A stretch of DNA of 18,456 bases from Pseudomonadota bacterium. GTDB lineage: Bacteria; Pseudomonadota; Gammaproteobacteria; Burkholderiales; Burkholderiaceae_B. Below are positions 14,548 to 18,456 of the stretch, one piece after another. A program made the position numbers and the translations under genes. Below the pieces are notes generated by a model that had not been told where the DNA came from, made no database searches, and was given only the letters and a program-made list of their open reading frames with translations. Numbering within the stretch: position 1 is the first letter of the stretch; each line of letters begins with the position of its first letter. The DNA is taken from positions 1-18,456 of the forward strand of contig JAEYVD010000223.1 in the NCBI GenBank assembly GCA_023432075.1, read 5' to 3'.

Positions 14548-15033
14548 CTACCCCCAGCGCAGCATCGGAAACTGCAATTGCAACGCCCAAGAAAACACCA
14601 CCGCGCCGAACACCGTCATCGCCAACGCAAGAATGGCGGCGGACTTCACGGAGTTGGACGTATCGCCCAGTGCCGAGACGAACACGAGCGCGAAGGTGGC
14701 GGGCAAGAAGCCCAGGAAGCTGCCCAGGATGATGAACAGCGCGATGCCGCCGGCGATGCAGGCCATGCCGCGCACGCGCTCGTGGCGCGTGGGCTGAGGC
14801 AATTGTTCCTCGATGAGTTCCTCCTGTACTTCATCGGGGTCTGGGCTAAGGGGCACGAGGATGCCCAGCGCCACAAGAAAGCAACCGATCATCAACGGGA
14901 AATAGCCGGGGCCCATTCGAGCCAGCTCTCCAATGTTGTATGACATTGCTTCAAGAATGGTTAGCGCGCCGCACAGAGCGATGAACGCACCGCCCCACAG
15001 ATCGCGCTTTCTGGAAAATATGGTGCTGCCCAC
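14548..15033 (-). CDS. tctB: Tripartite tricarboxylate transporter, small membrane subunit TctB
   Basis: The 161-residue protein with four hydrophobic segments matches TctB: RDLWGGAFIALCGALTILEA at the start, the MGPGYFPLMIGCFLVALGI motif typical of the family, a hydrophilic acidic loop (EVQEELIEEQLPQ) and two C-terminal helices (FIILGSFLGFLPATFALVF). I chose the GTG at 15033 because GGGGAG lies 6 nt upstream and it gives the usual TctB length; the open frame continues another 23 codons. It precedes tctA by 3 bp, and the two form the membrane unit of a TTT importer. It is divergent from a two-component system that probably controls it. Confidence 0.93.
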   Translation of the reverse strand: MGSTIFSRKRDLWGGAFIALCGALTILEAMSYNIGELARMGPGYFPLMIGCFLVALGILVPLSPDPDEVQEELIEEQLPQPTRHERVRGMACIAGGIALFIILGSFLGFLPATFALVFVSALGDTSNSVKSAAILALAMTVFGAVVFSWALQLQFPMLRWG

Positions 15034-15181
15034 GGCGTGCTCCCCTTTATGTTGTCGAGATGCTTCTGCCCGCAAGACGTGGCAGGCTGAAGGAGGGGGC
15101 ACTTTAAGGAGAGCGCCTTGCAGTTTGCTTTCACCGTTTGGCGGCCCCGATCCGGGAAAACCAGCAGCGGCAAACTCCTGT

Positions 15182-15240
15182 GTTCAAACGGGTGAACCGG
15201 TGTGAACCGCGCTGAACGCGCGATGTTCACAAAAGTGAAC
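15182..15240. promoter_or_regulatory. Candidate enhancer: two GTTCA-N6-TGAAC dyads plus two half-sites
   Basis: Two inverted repeats of identical format, GTTCA-N6-TGAAC, occur at 15182-15197 and 15225-15240, 43 bp apart centre to centre (about four helical turns). Between them TGAAC half-sites begin at 15203 and 15213, so TGAAC recurs at exactly 10-bp steps from 15193. Paired 16-bp dyads are typical of binding sites for NtrC-family activators such as the adjacent response regulator. Which protein binds is inferred. Confidence 0.65.
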
Positions 15241-15272
15241 AATCCGGCGCCATTCACTGGCGTTTAGCGGTC

Positions 15273-15288
15273 TGGCACGGTTTTTTCC
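15273..15288 (+). promoter_or_regulatory. Near-consensus sigma-54 promoter for the kinase operon
   Basis: TGGCACGGTTTTTTCC matches the sigma-54 consensus TGGCACG-N4-TTGC except that the -12 G is T. It lies about 32 bp after the dyad cluster and about 88 bp before the kinase ATG. The mismatch is at a strongly conserved base, so activity is uncertain. Confidence 0.4.
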
Positions 15289-15376
15289 CGTCGCTCGCGC
15301 GCTTTCCATTTCTTGCAAATGGGTCGGCCAAACTGTCCAGGGCATAATCGCGTTTTCGTGGTCCTTGCGTGTCGTC

Positions 15377-16747
15377 ATGCTTCGCCTACCCATTACCGCG
15401 CGTATTCCGCTTGCGGTGTCATTGCTCTTCTTGTTGATTTCGGCTGCGCTTATTTCGCTGGCGCTGCATGGTGTGTCTCGCCAGTTCGACAGACAGGTAT
15501 CGGACCTGGGCCAGGTGTATTTGGACGGCTTGTCCGCGGCGATCTTGCCGTCGGTGCAAGCCGGAGATGCGGCGCAGATGGTCGACGTGCTAAACCGCGC
15601 GCTGGATACGCACCTGGGCGTGGTTGACCGGACGCTTGCCGTGGTTACCCCCGACCACCGCCTGCTGGCGCACGTGGCGCGCTACCCCGAAGTTGAACCC
15701 ATACCTCTTGCCTCATTTGCCGACGCGTCCGGCACCTTGGTCAGTCCGAGGTCGGAAGGGGTGTGGACGTGGCGGCTGCTGGACGATGGCCGGCCGGAAC
15801 TGGGCACTCTGGTGGCCAATCTGGACGTCAGCGATTTTCTGCGGCAGCGCCAGGAACTGGCCTGGGAGTTGGGGCTGGTGGGACTGGCGATAAGCCTGAT
15901 CGGTGCGGCGCTGTGCTTTGGCATGGCGCGGCGGCTTCAACGTCCCATTATTTCTCTTACCGAGGCGTTGCGCGGCGGTCCGGAAGATCGGCTGCGCCCC
16001 ATGCGAGTCGCGACCCCCGACCCCGAACTCCAAGAGCTGCTGTCGGCATACAACTGGATGGTCGAAAGCGTTCAGCAACGCGAGGCACTAGCCGAACGCA
16101 ATTCGCGCATCGAGCGAGAGGCCGTATTGGGGCGCATGTCGGCCGCGCTGGCGCACGAAGTGCGTAACCCCTTAGGTGGCCTGCGCACCGCCGTTCAGAC
16201 ATTGAGGCAGTTTGGTGAGCGTGCCGATGTGCGTACCGAGTCGCTGGACTTTATCGAACGTGGCGTGGAAGCGCTGCAAGCCGTGGTGGACGCCAGCTTG
16301 CGCACGTTCCGTCCGGGCGCCGCGTTACTGCGCGAAGAAGATATCGCCGATATCCGCCTGATGGTCGGCGCGCAGGCAGGGCGGGGCGGTGTTCGGGTTC
16401 AGGTGCATTGCGAAGGGTTGCAGGGCTTGCGGCTTGCGCTTCCAGCCGGCGCCGTCCGCCAGGTGCTGCTGAACCTCGTGCTTAATGCCATACAGGCTTC
16501 ACCTTCCGGCGCGCTGGTGCTTGTGTTTGCCCGTGCCCGGCCCACGGTGCTGACGTTGCATGTGGTGGATGCGGGCAGCGGTTTGCCCGCTGCCGCCCGC
16601 CGCGCCTTGAAGGGGCTTCCTACCGAGGGTGAGGGCATGGGATTAGGTATCGTGGCGGATTTGATAAAAAGCATGCAAGGCCGTCTGCGTGTCACGCATC
16701 TGGCCAGCGGCACGCGCATCTCGGCGCGCTTGCCTTTTGCGGTATAG
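15377..16747 (+). CDS. Sensor histidine kinase
   Basis: The 456-residue inner-membrane kinase has a first membrane helix (about 11-31), a periplasmic sensor of about 130 residues, a second helix (about 164-184), a HAMP-like linker, and a HisKA domain with the H-box LAHEVRNPLGG (His260). The catalytic domain shows an N-box (LNLVLNAIQAS, Asn370), G1 (VVDAGSGLP) and G2 (GEGMGLGIV). The ATG at 15377 lacks a clear ribosome-binding site; a TTG 12 bp upstream would add four residues. The response regulator follows after 11 bp. Position opposite tctBA suggests that it senses a transported carboxylate or a loaded binding protein, as known for kinases paired with TTT systems. The pairing with an NtrC-type rather than OmpR-type regulator differs from classical TctDE. 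Confidence 0.95.
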   Translation: MLRLPITARIPLAVSLLFLLISAALISLALHGVSRQFDRQVSDLGQVYLDGLSAAILPSVQAGDAAQMVDVLNRALDTHLGVVDRTLAVVTPDHRLLAHVARYPEVEPIPLASFADASGTLVSPRSEGVWTWRLLDDGRPELGTLVANLDVSDFLRQRQELAWELGLVGLAISLIGAALCFGMARRLQRPIISLTEALRGGPEDRLRPMRVATPDPELQELLSAYNWMVESVQQREALAERNSRIEREAVLGRMSAALAHEVRNPLGGLRTAVQTLRQFGERADVRTESLDFIERGVEALQAVVDASLRTFRPGAALLREEDIADIRLMVGAQAGRGGVRVQVHCEGLQGLRLALPAGAVRQVLLNLVLNAIQASPSGALVLVFARARPTVLTLHVVDAGSGLPAAARRALKGLPTEGEGMGLGIVADLIKSMQGRLRVTHLASGTRISARLPFAV

Positions 16748-16758
16748 GAAAACGCGTC

Positions 16759-18069
16759 TTGAATGACATACAGGTATTGCTGATCGAAGACGATGAGCTG
16801 CTGGGCGGCGCACTGCTGCAACGCTTGCGGCTGGAAGGCATTTCTGCGCAGTGGCTGCAAAGCTGCGCGCAAGCGGTCGAACTGTTCCGCAGGACGCGCA
16901 TGCGCCCGGCCTTCCTGCTGGCCGACATCCGGCTCCCGGATGGCTCCGGCGAAGATCTATATCGGCGCCTGATCCCTTATCTGGCAAGCACCACCGTGGT
17001 GTTCGCCACGGCCTACGGTGACATTGCGCAAGCTGTGCGCCTGGTCTCGGCGGGCGCAAACGACTACCTGACCAAGCCTTACGACACCGACGCGCTGGTG
17101 GCGCGCATCCGGTCGGTGATCGCCGCCCAGCCCGCCGGACGCGCCGAGGGGGTGTTTGACAACCCCTATGCGTTGCACGAGGAAACCTTACCTCTGGCGC
17201 AGGAGCTAGAACGTCTTGCTGCCAGTTCGCTGCCTGTGTTGCTGGAAGGCGAGACAGGCTCCGGCAAGGACCGTGCCGCGCGGTATATCCACGCGCGGTC
17301 GTCTTTTGCGTCGGGGCCTTTTGTGGCCGTCAACTGCGCCACCTTGGCGACCGATCTAATTGAAAGCCTGTTATTCGGCCACCAGAAAGGGGCGTTCAGC
17401 GGAGCCAGCGCGGCGCGCGAAGGCCTGTTCTCGGAGGCGGCGGGCGGCACACTTTATCTGGACGAGGTGACCGAACTGACGCCGCGCGCACAAGCCGCGC
17501 TGCTGGGCGTTCTGGAAAACGGCCAGTACCGGCCTCTGGGCGACAGCGCGCCCAGGCAGACGCATTGCCGGGTGCTAGCTAGCACGTGCATCGATCTTCA
17601 AGTGGCCATTGAAAAAGGCACGTTCCGCGCGGACCTCTTTTATCGGCTGGCGGTGGCCAGAGTGGCTACGCCACCGCTACGGCAGCGCCCGGGCGCATTG
17701 CCGGGTTTGGCGCGCGCCATTCTTGCGGAGCAGTCATACGCCGGGGCCGCCTTGTCCTCCGATGCCCTTCAGGCCATGCATGCGTATGCCTGGCCCGGCA
17801 ATGTGCGGGAACTAAAAAATCGCATCGCGCGCGCGGCGGTTATGGCAGATGACGCCATCCTGCAAAGCGGCGATCTTTTCCCCGAAAGCAAACTTGTAGA
17901 GAAGCCGGTTTTGGCAGCCACGCGGTTTGACGCCGAACAGCGTGCCATCCAGCAAGCCATTGCCGAGTCTGGCGGCCATATGGGTCAGGCGGCCAGGCTC
18001 CTGGGGATTTCGCGAACAACCTTATGGAAGAAGCTGCGAGAAAGGCGGGACGACGGCGCGGCGAATTGA
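16759..18069 (+). CDS. NtrC-family sigma-54-dependent response regulator
   Basis: The 436-residue protein has a receiver domain (Asp56 in [10 protein letters not shown], Thr84, Lys106), an AAA+ domain with Walker A GETGSGKD (164-171), GAFSGA (211-216, in place of GAFTGA), Walker B TLYLDE, arginine residues in FRADLFYRL, and [11 protein letters not shown] Fis-type HTH follows ([21 protein letters not shown], about 406-426). It starts with TTG at 16759, supported by AGGAA at 16746-16750, and there is no nearby in-frame ATG. It is co-transcribed with the kinase. Phosphorylation should drive oligomerisation and sigma-54 promoter opening, probably at the dyads between this operon and tctBA. The Thr-to-Ser change in the sigma-54 contact loop is conservative. 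Confidence 0.96.
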   Translation: MNDIQVLLIEDDELLGGALLQRLRLEGISAQWLQSCAQAVELFRRTRMRPAFLLADIRLPDGSGEDLYRRLIPYLASTTVVFATAYGDIAQAVRLVSAGANDYLTKPYDTDALVARIRSVIAAQPAGRAEGVFDNPYALHEETLPLAQELERLAASSLPVLLEGETGSGKDRAARYIHARSSFASGPFVAVNCATLATDLIESLLFGHQKGAFSGASAAREGLFSEAAGGTLYLDEVTELTPRAQAALLGVLENGQYRPLGDSAPRQTHCRVLASTCIDLQVAIEKGTFRADLFYRLAVARVATPPLRQRPGALPGLARAILAEQSYAGAALSSDALQAMHAYAWPGNVRELKNRIARAAVMADDAILQSGDLFPESKLVEKPVLAATRFDAEQRAIQQAIAESGGHMGQAARLLGISRTTLWKKLRERRDDGAAN

Positions 18070-18456
18070 GCCGGGCTGCTTGCATTCTGCCCAATTGCAT
18101 CCGGTGCTACGGATGTCTGCTCCTGGCCGAAAACGGCCACGGACCACAGGGGCATCGGAGCCCTGCATGCCCGAATCCGCGGGCTTAGACCGTTGCGCAA
18201 ATTAATCGCGCCTATTGCGAAGTTGGCCTTTTACAACTGCAGGCTGTCCGTTCGCACAGAACGAGAACATGCCCACGCAATGGCGGGTGTTGCCAGGCAA
18301 AGCCATCTGCCGAACGCCATTCTCCCCGCCCCAGGTTTGAGCAGCGAGAATAAAGTTCGCCTTTTAGACCGTAGGAGGCGCGGCGATTCATTGGAAGCTA
18401 GAAGTTCGCCTTTTTGATAAGAGGTACTCTTGAACTGCTGATTTTTATGTCAAAGT
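18070..18456. other. Right-end non-coding stretch with short repeats
   Basis: No supported gene is visible in the last 387 bp. A perfect hairpin, TGGCCG-AAAA-CGGCCA, lies at 18124-18139, 55 bp after the regulator stop; it has no T-tract and may be a weak or Rho-assisted transcription end. The rest carries the repeat described at 18219-18415. Confidence 0.55.
18219..18415 (+). repeat. Three copies of an AAGTTSGCCTTTT motif
   Basis: Near-identical 13-15-bp copies occur at 18219-18233 (GAAGTTGGCCTTTTA), about 18353-18366 (AAGTTCGCCTTTTA) and 18401-18415 (GAAGTTCGCCTTTTT). A second shared word, TTAGACCGT, occurs just upstream of the first copy (about 18185) and directly overlaps the end of the second (about 18364). 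The spacing is irregular. They may be operator sites for a gene beyond the window or remnants of a duplication. Confidence 0.5.

Larger units (their letters stand above)
15034..15376. promoter_or_regulatory. Divergent control region between tctBA and the two-component genes
   Basis: This 343-bp non-coding region holds the promoters of tctBA (minus) and the kinase operon (plus). It includes the GTTCA-N6-TGAAC dyads at 15182-15240 and a near-consensus sigma-54 element at 15273-15288. I looked on the minus strand for a GG-N10-GC sigma-54 element before tctB and found none, so the tctB promoter remains undefined. Confidence 0.6.

Noticed and set aside
15034..15102. Longer TctB form starting at 15102
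   Set aside because: The extra 23 residues are not membrane-like, and the GTG at 15033 has GGGGAG at ideal spacing and gives the usual family length.
15061..15140. Sigma-54 promoter upstream of tctB
   Set aside because: TGCCAC followed by TTGCGG on the minus strand looked promising, but the spacing is 2 bp short and the -24 GG is GC; no GG-N10-GC fit was found.
18124..18139. Hairpin TGGCCG-AAAA-CGGCCA as an intrinsic terminator of the kinase/regulator operon
   Set aside because: The stem is perfect but no T-tract follows on the plus strand, so I list it only as a hairpin.
1..18456. CRISPR array, tRNA/rRNA genes, insertion sequence or phage integration site
   Set aside because: I saw no regularly spaced repeats, cloverleaf-like sequences, transposase or integrase genes, or terminal inverted repeats.

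Overview
The window is a GC-rich chromosomal segment that looks like a betaproteobacterium of the Alcaligenaceae (Achromobacter/Bordetella type). The reasons are two Bug-type (TctC-like) solute-binding modules, TctA/TctB membrane proteins, a class I hydro-lyase paired with a ketopantoate-reductase-like enzyme, and GTG/TTG starts behind good ribosome-binding sites. The assignment rests on gene content and was not tested by a database search.

Left block (1-5489): a minus-strand operon encodes a ketopantoate-reductase-family dehydrogenase, the alpha and beta subunits of an L-tartrate dehydratase/class I fumarase-like Fe-S enzyme, and a periplasmic Bug solute-binding protein. The first three genes overlap. 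Facing it across a 103-bp intergenic region with a perfect 15-bp palindrome (T-N11-A type) is the most unusual gene here: a complete LysR-type regulator fused in frame to a complete Bug domain with no signal peptide. A cytoplasmic regulator therefore carries a homologue of the periplasmic binding protein made by the operon it probably controls. My inference is that the fused domain senses the same class of carboxylate.

Middle block (5490-10979): an accessory-looking region. It holds a decayed alcohol dehydrogenase tail, a DUF6985-like protein, a PDZ-S41 C-terminal-processing-protease homologue whose catalytic Ser and Lys both appear replaced by Ala, a protein of unknown family, an exported protein of unknown family, a possible frameshifted small secreted protein, and a small three-helix membrane protein.

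Right block (11155-18069): a putative Na+/H+ antiporter follows a small gene of unknown function. Next come tctB-tctA on the minus strand, ending in a clear intrinsic terminator, with no tctC beside them. Divergent from tctBA is a histidine kinase / NtrC-family response regulator operon. The 343-bp divergent region contains two identical-format dyads (GTTCA-N6-TGAAC) 43 bp apart, extra TGAAC half-sites, and a near-consensus sigma-54 promoter upstream of the kinase. This suggests enhancer-type control of citrate/dicarboxylate-like uptake. The last 387 bp contain no recognisable gene but carry a short motif repeated three times.
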